Of a stretch of 64,000 nucleotides of DNA, positions 1-7,179 are shown piece after piece; position 1 is the first letter of the stretch, and each line of letters starts with the position of its first letter. The translations under genes and the position numbers were made by a program. The DNA comes from FEN-1073 sp963780865 (GTDB lineage: Bacteria > Chloroflexota > Anaerolineae > Anaerolineales > RBG-16-64-43), in the NCBI GenBank assembly GCA_963780865.1, contig CAWADT010000001.1:1-64000 (forward strand), read 5' to 3'. Under the pieces are notes generated by a model that was not told the origin of the DNA, searched no databases, and saw only the letters and a list, made by a program, of their open reading frames with translations.

Positions 1-153
1 TTAGTGACGACTCTGTACTGCCACAAATAGAAAGTGCGCTCTTTGCGGTTTTTCCTTAATTACCTCAAATGCCATCCCATCCAACCCCTCCCCGCGTTTC
101 AAGAAACAAATACAAAGGCTCTTAATTCCTCCCCTTCCTGTTAGTGTAGTATG

Positions 154-390
154 AAAAAAGTGACCGATGGTGTATGACGATTGTTGGTGTTTGTCCTCGC
201 CATATCCACCGGTCACAGACTTGGGAAGAAAGACCGCCCCCCTCATGCGCCTTGAGCGCCAGGGAAGGACCGTCTCCCAAGTTCGCCGAATCGGGACTGC
301 CGAAAGTATGTTGCGCACTAAGCGCCGTAACAGGGATTCAGCCGATCGGCCCGTGCTGGTGGACCTCTCATTCCACAAAAGGAGGCCCAC
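154..390 (+). ncRNA. Candidate IS110 bridge RNA (left-end non-coding RNA)
   Basis: In IS110-group elements the left non-coding end upstream of the transposase encodes a bridge RNA whose internal loops pair with target and donor DNA. Here a perfect 8-bp stem (219-226 with 275-282) encloses a small hairpin (247-250 with 256-259) and an asymmetric internal loop. The 3' side of that loop, GGGAAGGAC at 262-270, is the exact reverse complement of 1747-1755, the flank just right of the proposed core. A second stem-loop (288-292 with 335-339) carries AGTATG at 305-310, matching the core. Folding was done by eye; the pairing could be chance (roughly one in fifty for nine bases, by my estimate). Confidence 0.45.
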
Positions 391-1611
391 ATGCAAGTTT
401 ACATCGGAATCGACTGGAGTCACAAGAAACATGATGTTCGGATCCTGAACCTGGCGGGGATTTCCCTCGCCGAGTTCTCGATTCTCCACTCCTCCGAGGG
501 ATTCGCATTCCTCGTGGATCGGATCCACAGCCTGGGAGTCTCCCCGCAGGATTGTTTCATCGCCATCGAATGCACTTACACCCTGCTGATCGACTTCCTC
601 TGGGCCAATGGCTTCCGGAACATCTGGGTTGCCCCGCCCAACCGGGTCAAGGCCGAACGCAAGACCTACACCAGCAGCGGCGCCAAGAGCGATCCCGGAG
701 ACGCGGAAATCATCGCCAACATGGTGCGAACCAAACGCCAACAACTCCAACCTTGGGCACCTGGCAGCCCACTCCTGCAACAAATCCAAGTCCAGGTGCG
801 CCACATCGGCCATCTCACCCGGGATATCGTTCGATTGACTAACCGCCTGCGCGATATCCTGCTGCGCTACTATCCCGCCGCCGTTAACCTGTTCAGCGCC
901 TTGGATGCACAGATTTCTCTGTATTTTCTGCGGAATTTCCCCACCCCACAAGAGGCTTCGGCGCTGACCTGGGATGCATTCCGGGAGTTCGTGCTCCGGC
1001 ACCACTATACCCGGCCCAACAAGCTGGCTGCCCGGTTTGCCCATCTCCAACAGCCGCACCTGCAAGGCGATCCGGAAACGGCTGCCATGTTTCAAAGCAT
1101 CATGGTTCAAACCGCCAACTCGATCCTAGGTCTGGTGCAGTCCAAGCAACAAGCCCTCAGGAACCTGCAAGTCTTGTACCTCCAGCATCCCTTGGAGTTG
1201 GTCTTCAGTAGTCTGCCGGGGGCGGGTATGTATCTGGCTCCGGCGCTCCTGGCCAAATTCGGGGAGGACACCTCCCGCTTTCCCTCCCATGCCGAGCTCC
1301 AGATCCTGGCCGGCACCTGTCCGGTGACCGATACTAGCGGGAAGAAGCGGAGGGTTTTCTTCCGCCGATCGTGCGATCACGAGTTCCGCACCATCGCACA
1401 ACAATGGGCGAAGTGCTCTATCAAGGAGTCGCCCTGGGCGCAAATGTACTTTCGGAAAGTGCGTCCCAAATGCGACAGCGACAACCATGCATATCGCTGT
1501 TTGGCCAATCGTTGGCTGGCGGTTCTATGGAAGTTGTGGAAAACAAATAGCCCATATGATGAGGATCGTCATCTCGGCGACCGCGCCAAACGATTAGCAA
1601 GCCAATCCTGA
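391..1611 (+). CDS. IS110-family transposase (DEDD RuvC-like)
   Basis: Recombinase that moves the element, presumably guided by the bridge RNA. At 406 residues it has the family's normal length. The N-terminal RuvC-like DEDD domain shows D8 in YIGIDWS, E60 in AIECTY, and D101 and D104 in KSDPGDAE. The C-terminal Transposase_20 domain begins near LPGAGMYLAPAL (about residue 275) and carries the putative catalytic serine S316 in the motif GTCPVTDTSGK. The start is well supported by AAAGGAGG about six bases upstream of the ATG. No frameshift or internal stop is seen, so the copy could be active. Confidence 0.95.
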   Translation: MQVYIGIDWSHKKHDVRILNLAGISLAEFSILHSSEGFAFLVDRIHSLGVSPQDCFIAIECTYTLLIDFLWANGFRNIWVAPPNRVKAERKTYTSSGAKSDPGDAEIIANMVRTKRQQLQPWAPGSPLLQQIQVQVRHIGHLTRDIVRLTNRLRDILLRYYPAAVNLFSALDAQISLYFLRNFPTPQEASALTWDAFREFVLRHHYTRPNKLAARFAHLQQPHLQGDPETAAMFQSIMVQTANSILGLVQSKQQALRNLQVLYLQHPLELVFSSLPGAGMYLAPALLAKFGEDTSRFPSHAELQILAGTCPVTDTSGKKRRVFFRRSCDHEFRTIAQQWAKCSIKESPWAQMYFRKVRPKCDSDNHAYRCLANRWLAVLWKLWKTNSPYDEDRHLGDRAKRLASQS

Positions 1612-1862
1612 TCTTTCCCAATCCCATCGGAACGAGAGCGGCGTCCTGGACAAACACCGCCATCATCCACTCTCATCGGTCAAAGCCTCCGTTTTGATCC
1701 GAGAGGGAATCATTCCTTCATCCCGTTTTCCCTCTTGACATAGTATGTCCTTCCCGTGATACGGGAAGGAAGGGGAGGAGAAGGAGGGGAAGGATGGGAT
1801 GGAACAATTAGATAATTACTACTCAATTCCAAAGGCAATCGATTAAAAAAACGAAATCCTTC

Positions 1863-2930
1863 TTACGGCAGGAGTTCCCCGGTGTATACCGCCTCGAACG
1901 CGCTCCCCGGAACGGTCTTCAATTGATCCAAATCCTCATCGTTCCAGCGCGAATCGGTTGCGCCGGTAATGAACCAATTCGATCCGTTATCGGCGATGAT
2001 CATCCCATAGCGCCGCAAGGCCTCCAGGATCACGCGCGCCGCGCCGGTAAAACGCGAGATATCGTAATCGGCGCTCATGCGCAGACGCAAACCCATGGGC
2101 GGCAGGGCGGGATTATCGTCGTCGGAAGCAAAATGCGTGGCGGGATGGATAAACCCGCGGGAGGTGGATTCCACCGTAAAGCGCAGCGCATGCCGGATCG
2201 CGCCGGATTGCACTTCGTCGTAGCGCACCAACCCCGGCAAAATGGGCAACCCGGCGGCATCCGCCGAGGTCCAGCCGTCCGGTCGAAGCGCGTTGCCGGA
2301 GAGGTCAAAGATCGCGCCCGATCCCGCCTGCCAACCGCCGCCGACGCGCCGGGCATGATACAGCTCGTACAGTTTGCATTCCCCGGATGCGAGCACTAAA
2401 AGATGATGGTCGCTGCCGAATTCAATCGGGGCAGTCGCGGGAATTGGGTACAGGCCCGGATCGCTCTCGTCGCCATATTCGACAAACTCGACCGGCACTT
2501 TCGGTTGGCCGGCCGTCGCCACGATATACGGGATTCCATATTCGGGATTGGAGCCGAAATCCGCGTGCAGATTAATATCCGCGCCGATCGATTCGATATA
2601 CGCCGCTGAGTTGGGATGGACGGGGGCGTTGGAAATATCCTGATTCCAGGGATTGTCCGCGGGGAAGATTGCGCATCCGCCAAGCATGGGAACCGAAGGG
2701 GAGGCACTATCGGTTGTGGCGACAGACGCGATCGGCGTCCAAGTCGCAGGGATTGGTGAAATCGCAGCCTCTTTTTCGAGGGAAGAAACTTGTGTCGGCG
2801 GTTGAACTTCGTTCCGCGCAGAAACCAACGCCTCGGCGGAAGGCGATGGATTTAGACCGGCGCCGGCCCTGCAAGCGAAGGCCAAAAATGCGACGGAGCA
2901 AAGAATACATCCACGGACGAATCGCCTCAT
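1863..2930 (-). CDS. Secreted lipoprotein-like protein of unknown function
   Basis: A 355-residue exported protein. The start at 2930 is chosen because GAGGAAAA precedes it and it gives a clean signal peptide (MRRFVRGCILCSVAFLAFAC); a longer reading to 3149 would run into a terminator. The signal ends in AFAC, a poor lipobox, so lipidation is uncertain. A low-complexity linker is followed by a globular domain from about residue 95 with FPADNPWNQDIS, a histidine-rich segment and an Ala/Arg helix near the end. I recognise no named family; similar secreted domains with this FPxDNPWN start exist in environmental bacteria as hypothetical proteins. It follows the sigma factor pair on the same strand but behind a terminator. 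Confidence 0.6.
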   Translation of the reverse strand: MRRFVRGCILCSVAFLAFACRAGAGLNPSPSAEALVSARNEVQPPTQVSSLEKEAAISPIPATWTPIASVATTDSASPSVPMLGGCAIFPADNPWNQDISNAPVHPNSAAYIESIGADINLHADFGSNPEYGIPYIVATAGQPKVPVEFVEYGDESDPGLYPIPATAPIEFGSDHHLLVLASGECKLYELYHARRVGGGWQAGSGAIFDLSGNALRPDGWTSADAAGLPILPGLVRYDEVQSGAIRHALRFTVESTSRGFIHPATHFASDDDNPALPPMGLRLRMSADYDISRFTGAARVILEALRRYGMIIADNGSNWFITGATDSRWNDEDLDQLKTVPGSAFEAVYTGELLP

Positions 2931-3070
2931 ACGGACTTTTCCTCGAATTTTCCCAGCGCGATGATGTTGGATTATTCCCCATAATAGAAAAAAAGGAAAA
3001 AATCGATTGTCATAGGAATGTCTTATGTGCGTCGATAACCAGCGCTCTTCCGGTTCTGCCGATTGACACG

Positions 3071-3108
3071 AGAAAGCCCGGACGGGCGATTGCCTATCCG
3101 GGCTTTTA
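3071..3108 (-). terminator. Rho-independent terminator-like hairpin
   Basis: AAAGCCCGGA and TCCGGGCTTT form a 10-bp perfect stem with a GC core around a loop of about 14 bases, just downstream of the stop of the small membrane protein at 3139. On the minus strand the stem ends in TTTC, a weak T-tract; on the plus strand it ends in TTTT. It separates the sigma-factor unit from the secreted protein gene. Confidence 0.6.
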
Positions 3109-3138
3109 CCGTATCGCAGGGACGATCGACGCCGGATT

Positions 3139-3534
3139 TTATCTTTCACCGGAGGGCGCCGCGCTGTTCCCGGCGGTGATTCCGTCTTCCCGCATGTAGC
3201 GGCGCAGTTGCTGCTTGCGCTTCCGTTCGCTGCGGTCGCCGCTGTTGCCCGTCCCCCAATTCTTGAACAGGATCGAGCACAGGATTAGCAGTCCCCAGGC
3301 CTGCCAGTAGCTCAAACTTTTGAGGCCGAAGAGTTCGGGCATCAGCCAGTTCCACAGCAGCATGACCAACAGCCCGAACACCGCGAGCAGAGCGATCCCC
3401 CCGATGGCGAACAAGATCCCAAGCAGGATTTTCTGGGGCAGGTTGCGTTCTTCCCACCAGCCCTCAAAGCCCCCTCCGTCTACTTTGACGGATTCCGGAT
3501 CTACTTCCATAGGCGTATTCTTCACATCCGACAT
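3139..3534 (-). CDS. Small membrane protein next to ECF sigma factor
   Basis: A 131-residue protein with an acidic N-terminus, two predicted membrane helices (about residues 35-65 and 73-92) and a very basic C-terminal tail (SERKRKQQLRRYMRE). No known domain was recognised. It lies 72 bases downstream of the ECF sigma factor on the same strand and ends at a terminator, so the two are probably cotranscribed. That position is where anti-sigma factors or sigma-controlled envelope proteins often sit, but the sequence has no anti-sigma zinc motif (HxxxCxxC), so that role is only a guess. Confidence 0.6.
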   Translation of the reverse strand: MSDVKNTPMEVDPESVKVDGGGFEGWWEERNLPQKILLGILFAIGGIALLAVFGLLVMLLWNWLMPELFGLKSLSYWQAWGLLILCSILFKNWGTGNSGDRSERKRKQQLRRYMREDGITAGNSAAPSGER

Positions 3535-3606
3535 GTCATTCCTCCTCCGGGTCAGACCCGGTTTGATGATGGTCCCGGTCCGAGCGATTCCCCGGTTCCG
3601 TTTCCC

Positions 3607-4158
3607 CTACTCTTCGATCCAGTGCTTCAAGGCCCGGGCCAGGTTGCGGACCGCGTAGCGCTTGCGCGCCGTGAGCGTGTCGATGCTTTCTCCCGTGGTT
3701 TTCGCAATCTCCCGGAAGGTCATTCCGCCGAACACCTGGGCTTCCACCACCTTGCGTTGGGCCGCCGGCAGCGCCCGCAAGGCGTCGTTAAGTGCGTCGA
3801 TCAGGCTCTCGCGGACAAATCCGTCCTGCGGATCGAGGCCCACCCCGGCGATAATCTCCTGCAGTGTGTCTTCGGCGACGTCCGTCTCACCGGACGCGGC
3901 GCGCACCCGGTCGTGCCTCCAGGCATCGATCATCCGCCGGGTGAGCATGGAGTTAATCCAGGCCGGAAGATTGCGGATTTCCGCCACCAGCGGTAAATGT
4001 TCCAACACCTCGGCGTAGACGTCTTGTACAAGATCTTCCGCCTCTTCCAGCGTGCGACCGGTCGCGCGCAGGCGGGCGAGTAGCCGTGGCTTTTCACGCA
4101 TGTAAGCCTCTTCGATCCGCCGGTGTTCCCGTGCCTTGTCCATAATCCTCGCATTCAT
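3607..4158 (-). CDS. ECF-type RNA polymerase sigma factor
   Basis: A 183-residue sigma-70 family protein that would direct RNA polymerase to an alternative promoter set. Region 2 is seen at about residues 25-95 (EEAEDLVQDVYAEVLEHL, then INSMLTRRMIDAWR), and region 4 at about 125-175 (ALRALPAAQRKVVEAQ, MTFREIAKTTGESIDTLTARKRYAVRNL), a typical helix-turn-helix. There is no region 1.1 or 3, as expected for the ECF group. The ATG at 4158 is used; an internal ATG five codons later is also possible. It diverges from efp across a 107-base gap that must hold both promoters. Confidence 0.88.
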   Translation of the reverse strand: MNARIMDKAREHRRIEEAYMREKPRLLARLRATGRTLEEAEDLVQDVYAEVLEHLPLVAEIRNLPAWINSMLTRRMIDAWRHDRVRAASGETDVAEDTLQEIIAGVGLDPQDGFVRESLIDALNDALRALPAAQRKVVEAQVFGGMTFREIAKTTGESIDTLTARKRYAVRNLARALKHWIEE

Positions 4159-4265
4159 CTATATCGACGCACGAGGCGCGTTTTTAGTGTAATCATCTTC
4201 CGGCCGTCTGATCGCCCCTTGCGGTATAATCTCGCCCGATCCCATCCCAGAAAAGGCAACGATCC

Positions 4266-4824
4266 ATGATTGATGTCAACGATCTTCGCAAGGGAGTGAC
4301 CTTCGAATTCGACGGCCGGCTGTTCAAGGTGCTCGAATATTCCCACAACAAGCCCGGCCGCGGCAACGCCACCATCCGCACGCGGGTCCGCGATCTTCGC
4401 ACCGGGAACATCATCGAAAAAACCTTCCAATCCGGCGACCGCGTGCAGGACATCCGCCTGGACCACCACATGGCGCAATTCCTGTATTCCGACGGCAACC
4501 TGTTCCACTTCATGGACACCGAGAGCTACGAGCAGACCGCCATTTCGGCGGCTGTGATCGGGGAAAACGCCCCGTTCCTGAAGGAAGGGCTCGAGATCAA
4601 ACTCACCTTCCACGAACTCGGATCCGATCGACATCGAACTGCCCGCGTCGGTGGACCTCAAAGTGGTGACGGCGGAAATGGGCGTCAAAGGCGACACCGC
4701 CACCGGGGCAACCAAGAACGTCACAACCGAAACCGGCCTAAAGGTAATGGTCCCGCTTTTCGTGTCCGCCGGCGACACGATCCGGGTGGACACGCGCACC
4801 GGGGACTACCTCACCCGCGCCTGA
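4266..4824 (+). CDS. efp: Elongation factor P, with one apparent frameshift
   Basis: EF-P relieves ribosome stalling at polyproline stretches. The N-terminal KOW-like domain (MIDVNDLRKG to about residue 60) and central OB domain read in frame up to LTFHEL. The C-terminal domain (DPIDIELPASVDLKVV to the canonical DYLTRA end) is in the +1 frame from about 4621. Dropping one G at about 4620 restores a normal protein of about 185 residues; read straight, the frame would run to 5009 as nonsense. The tip residue of the modification loop is arginine (PGR, R32) instead of lysine. A TATAAT at 4225-4230 may be its -10 element. The next gene starts four bases after the stop. Confidence 0.92.
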
Positions 4825-4827
4825 ATT

Positions 4828-5151
4828 ATGCGCACACCCTACGGAAAAGAATGTTTCTATTATTACCAGGATTTTTTCCGCGGGCGGTCCCTGATGGAAT
4901 GCCGCCTGCTGGGGCCGAAGGGCGGGTGGACCCTGAGGCTGTGCAAAGATTGCCCCGTCCCCGGGATTCTCGCGGACAACGCCTGTCCCAATATGAGCCT
5001 GCGCGGTGAAGCCGGATCGGGATTCCTTGGCCTGGGACGCCGCGTGAAGGTAACCGCCTTCTGCCGGCAGGTGGACCAGATCGTCGCCGATCCCCATATT
5101 GGCTGCAGCGAGTGCCACCGGGGGCTGGATGAGATTCTTTCGCCGTTGTAG
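4828..5151 (+). CDS. Cys-rich small protein downstream of efp
   Basis: A 107-residue protein whose ATG lies three bases after the efp stop, so translation is probably coupled. Cysteines recur as C9, then LCKDC, DNAC, TAFC and GCSEC near the end, which suggests one or two metal-binding clusters, possibly zinc or iron. No signal peptide or membrane helix is visible, so it is probably cytosolic. I do not recognise the family. Its tight coupling to efp suggests a translation-linked role, but this is inference from position only. Confidence 0.6.
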   Translation: MRTPYGKECFYYYQDFFRGRSLMECRLLGPKGGWTLRLCKDCPVPGILADNACPNMSLRGEAGSGFLGLGRRVKVTAFCRQVDQIVADPHIGCSECHRGLDEILSPL

Positions 5152-5170
5152 CGATTGGACTTGCGCAGCG

Positions 5171-5292
5171 TGTCATTCCGACCCCGAGCGGAGCGAAGGG
5201 GAGGAATCGCTTGCGAGTGGATAAGTTAAGGCTGACGATAGGAATGCGTCACCGATTCCTCGCCCGGAAGAACACCGGGCATCGGAATGACA
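5171..5292. repeat. Intergenic repeat with palindromic ends, copy 1
   Basis: A 122-base unit starting TGTCATTCCGA and ending in its reverse complement TCGGAATGACA. The inside contains the motif GAGCGGAGCGAAGGGGAGGAATC. Copy 2 follows 27 bases later with only a handful of differences. It has no coding capacity and resembles the MITE/REP-like palindromic elements common in Anaerolineae intergenic DNA. It sits between the efp unit and the HAD-DinB gene. Confidence 0.75.
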
Positions 5293-5319
5293 TATGTAAA
5301 ATATGGTGCTTCCGGAGTT

Positions 5320-5440
5320 TGTCATTCCGACCCCGAGCGGAGCGAGGGGGAGGAATCGCTTGCGAGTGGATAAGTTAAGGCTGACGACAGGAATGCATCA
5401 CCAATTCCTCGCCCGGAAGATCACCGGGTTCGGAATGACA
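5320..5440. repeat. Intergenic repeat with palindromic ends, copy 2
   Basis: Second, 121-base copy of the unit at 5171, same orientation, with the same 11-base inverted ends (5320-5330 and 5430-5440). Differences are scattered substitutions and one indel, so the copies have diverged a little since duplication. It ends 26 bases before the HAD-DinB start and so would lie in that gene's leader or promoter region. Confidence 0.75.
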
Positions 5441-5466
5441 TCGATTAAGGAATTGTCTTCTCTGCC

Positions 5467-6663
5467 ATGATCTCCGCCATCCTCTTCGACCTGGACGACA
5501 CGCTTCTACAAAACGACATTGATCGTTTTCTTCCCGCCTACCTGCAATCCCTCGGCAAGTTCATGGCGTCCCGCCTCGATCCTTCGCGGTTGACCGAAGC
5601 GCTGATGGCCGGGACGCAGGCGATGCTGCGCAACGAGGATCCGGAGATCACGTTGCAGCAAGCGTTCGACGCGGTTTTTTTTCCAATGGTGGGATTGGAC
5701 CGGGCAAGTCTGTCCCCCGAGTTCGACCGGTTCTATAAGGAAGCGTATCCGCGGCTTAAGGAGTTGACCCGCACGGTGGACACGGCGCCGCGCGCGGTGG
5801 AATGCTCCTTCTCCCGCCGGTGGAAGGTGGCGGTGGCCACCAATCCGCTCTTCCCTCTGGCGGCGATGGAACGGCGCCTGGAGTGGGCCGGGATCGATCC
5901 TGCCGGCACGCCGTTCGATCTGGTGACTTCCTACGAGACGATGCATTTCGCCAAGCCGCATCCGGAATACGTGGCCGAAGTTCTCGGAAGGATCGTCGCT
6001 CGGCCGGCGGAGGCGGTGTTCGTCGGCAACGATCCATCCGAAGATATTGCTCCGGCGCGAGCCCTCGGGCTGGCTTCGTTTCGGGTCCGCGGGGAAAAAG
6101 AATCGGCCGCGGAGATGGCGCCCGGGGAAGGTTCGATGCCGCTCCTGGCCGCAAGCCTCGAAGTGGAAAGCAGCGACCCGGGAATTTTTCTCCCCTCCGA
6201 AACTTCCCCGTGCGCTCTGCCCGCTTTGCTATCCGGCCATCTGGGCGCCCTTCTGTATTTCTTCAGCCTGAGCACCTGGCCAGCCTGTCCGGCCGAAGAA
6301 GGGTGGGGGCCGGTCGAGATCGCCTGTCATCTGCGGGACGTCGAGCGGGAGATCACCCAGCCGCGGCTCTGGAAAATGGTCGCGGAAGACAACCCATATC
6401 TCCCCGCGGTGGAATCCGACCAGTGGGCCGAGGAGCGGAGCTATCGGTCGCAGAACGGTCCGCAGGCGCTGCGGGAGTTCACCCGCGCGCGAAAGGAAAC
6501 GATCGCTCGATTGCGCAGCCTCTCCCCGGCGGATTGGCATCGCCCGGGGAGGCACGCGCTCTTCGGACCCACTACGCTGGCCGAACAGGCCCAATTTTCC
6601 GCGCGGCACGATCTGTTGCACATCGAACAGTTGCAGGGTGCGCTGGCCGTATGCGGCCCATGA
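5467..6663 (+). CDS. HAD-family hydrolase fused to a DinB-like domain
   Basis: A 398-residue two-domain protein. Residues 1 to about 220 are a HAD phosphatase-like fold: motif I FDLDDTLL (nucleophile D8, acid D10), motif II ATNP, and motif IV VFVGNDPSEDIAPA. Residues about 235-398 match the DinB/YfiT-like four-helix metal-binding fold: IACHLRDVERE near residue 285 and ARHDLLHIEQL near the C-terminus supply the usual histidines. Each half is a known family; the fusion is unusual. The HAD substrate is unknown. It begins 26 bases after a repeat and stands alone. Confidence 0.8.
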   Translation: MISAILFDLDDTLLQNDIDRFLPAYLQSLGKFMASRLDPSRLTEALMAGTQAMLRNEDPEITLQQAFDAVFFPMVGLDRASLSPEFDRFYKEAYPRLKELTRTVDTAPRAVECSFSRRWKVAVATNPLFPLAAMERRLEWAGIDPAGTPFDLVTSYETMHFAKPHPEYVAEVLGRIVARPAEAVFVGNDPSEDIAPARALGLASFRVRGEKESAAEMAPGEGSMPLLAASLEVESSDPGIFLPSETSPCALPALLSGHLGALLYFFSLSTWPACPAEEGWGPVEIACHLRDVEREITQPRLWKMVAEDNPYLPAVESDQWAEERSYRSQNGPQALREFTRARKETIARLRSLSPADWHRPGRHALFGPTTLAEQAQFSARHDLLHIEQLQGALAVCGP

Positions 6664-6690
6664 AGAATCCGCGGCTCCTCCTTCCGGATA

Positions 6691-6719
6691 TTGCAATTCC
6701 GATCGGCCGCTTTTATAAT
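6691..6719 (+). promoter_or_regulatory. Sigma-70-like promoter, TTGCAA-17-TATAAT
   Basis: TTGCAA at 6691-6696, a 17-base spacer, and a perfect TATAAT at 6714-6719. It points at the vWA-like/FHA gene but would give a leader of about 450 bases. The whole 6664-7179 stretch holds no convincing gene: several short overlapping frames exist on both strands, none with a recognisable domain. The long leader, or an unrecognised small RNA, is the open question. Confidence 0.5.
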
Positions 6720-7179
6720 GGGAATCTCGAATGGGGGAAAAGCAACCCGAGGCATAGCCCCTTCCAGGTTTTCCTCCTCAACAAATAATTCCGCTTGGAG
6801 GCGCAAAGCGTGCTTCGCCTTCTCTACTCTATGCCATTCCTTATCCGTTGCTCGCGTCCGCGGCGCATGGAAAACATCGCGGTTCGGGCAGCGGACAAAG
6901 CTGCTTTTCATTTTTCCGCACGGGCGGGCACCTCGCATCGATGGCACTAACAGGGGGCTCGATGAACAACTGGAACACCCCGCAAAAAAATCTTTTCCGC
7001 CATTTCCGCCGGCCGGGGCGGGCTCCCGCGGCCCCGCCGATCGCATTTCCGCCTGCCGATCTCATTCGAAAATCTAACTTTTTCTGCGGGAATACTTTCT
7101 TCCACCCCGAAAGCCGGACGATGGGTTGTATCCCTGGCGGTAGTCCCGCGCTAGATTAACGCGGCGCACTGGAGGAGCT

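Larger units (their letters stand above)
147..1747 (+). mobile_element. IS110-family insertion sequence, intact
   Basis: One complete IS110-type transposase lies between a roughly 240-base non-coding left end and a roughly 130-base right end. The proposed edges are the 7-base direct repeat TAGTATG at 147-153 and 1741-1747, which would be the core shared by donor and target. IS110 elements usually lack terminal inverted repeats and leave only such a short core, so the edges are inference. A long left non-coding end and short right end are typical of the IS110 group, as opposed to the IS1111 group. The 1612-1740 stretch holds no gene and would be the right end. Confidence 0.7.
72..1802. repeat. 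Imperfect inverted repeat flanking and interrupted by the IS
   Basis: The 20 bases at 72-91 match the reverse complement of 1783-1802 at 18 positions. Closer in, the 13 bases at 127-139 are the exact reverse complement of 1767-1779. Another small hairpin, TCCTTCCCG/CGGGAAGGA, sits at 1748-1770. With the IS removed the two arms would face each other across roughly 35 bases, making a long imperfect hairpin. The arms are not equally spaced internally (35 bases on the left, 3 on the right). The parsimonious reading is that the IS landed in the loop of a pre-existing intergenic palindrome. Confidence 0.5.

Noticed and set aside
1..1110. Long minus-strand open frame opposite the transposase
   Set aside because: It mirrors the real IS110 gene, has no recognised domain and no good ribosome site.
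4266..5009. A 247-residue long EF-P
   Set aside because: After LTFHEL the sequence is Arg-rich nonsense; the true EF-P end DYLTRA lies in the next frame.
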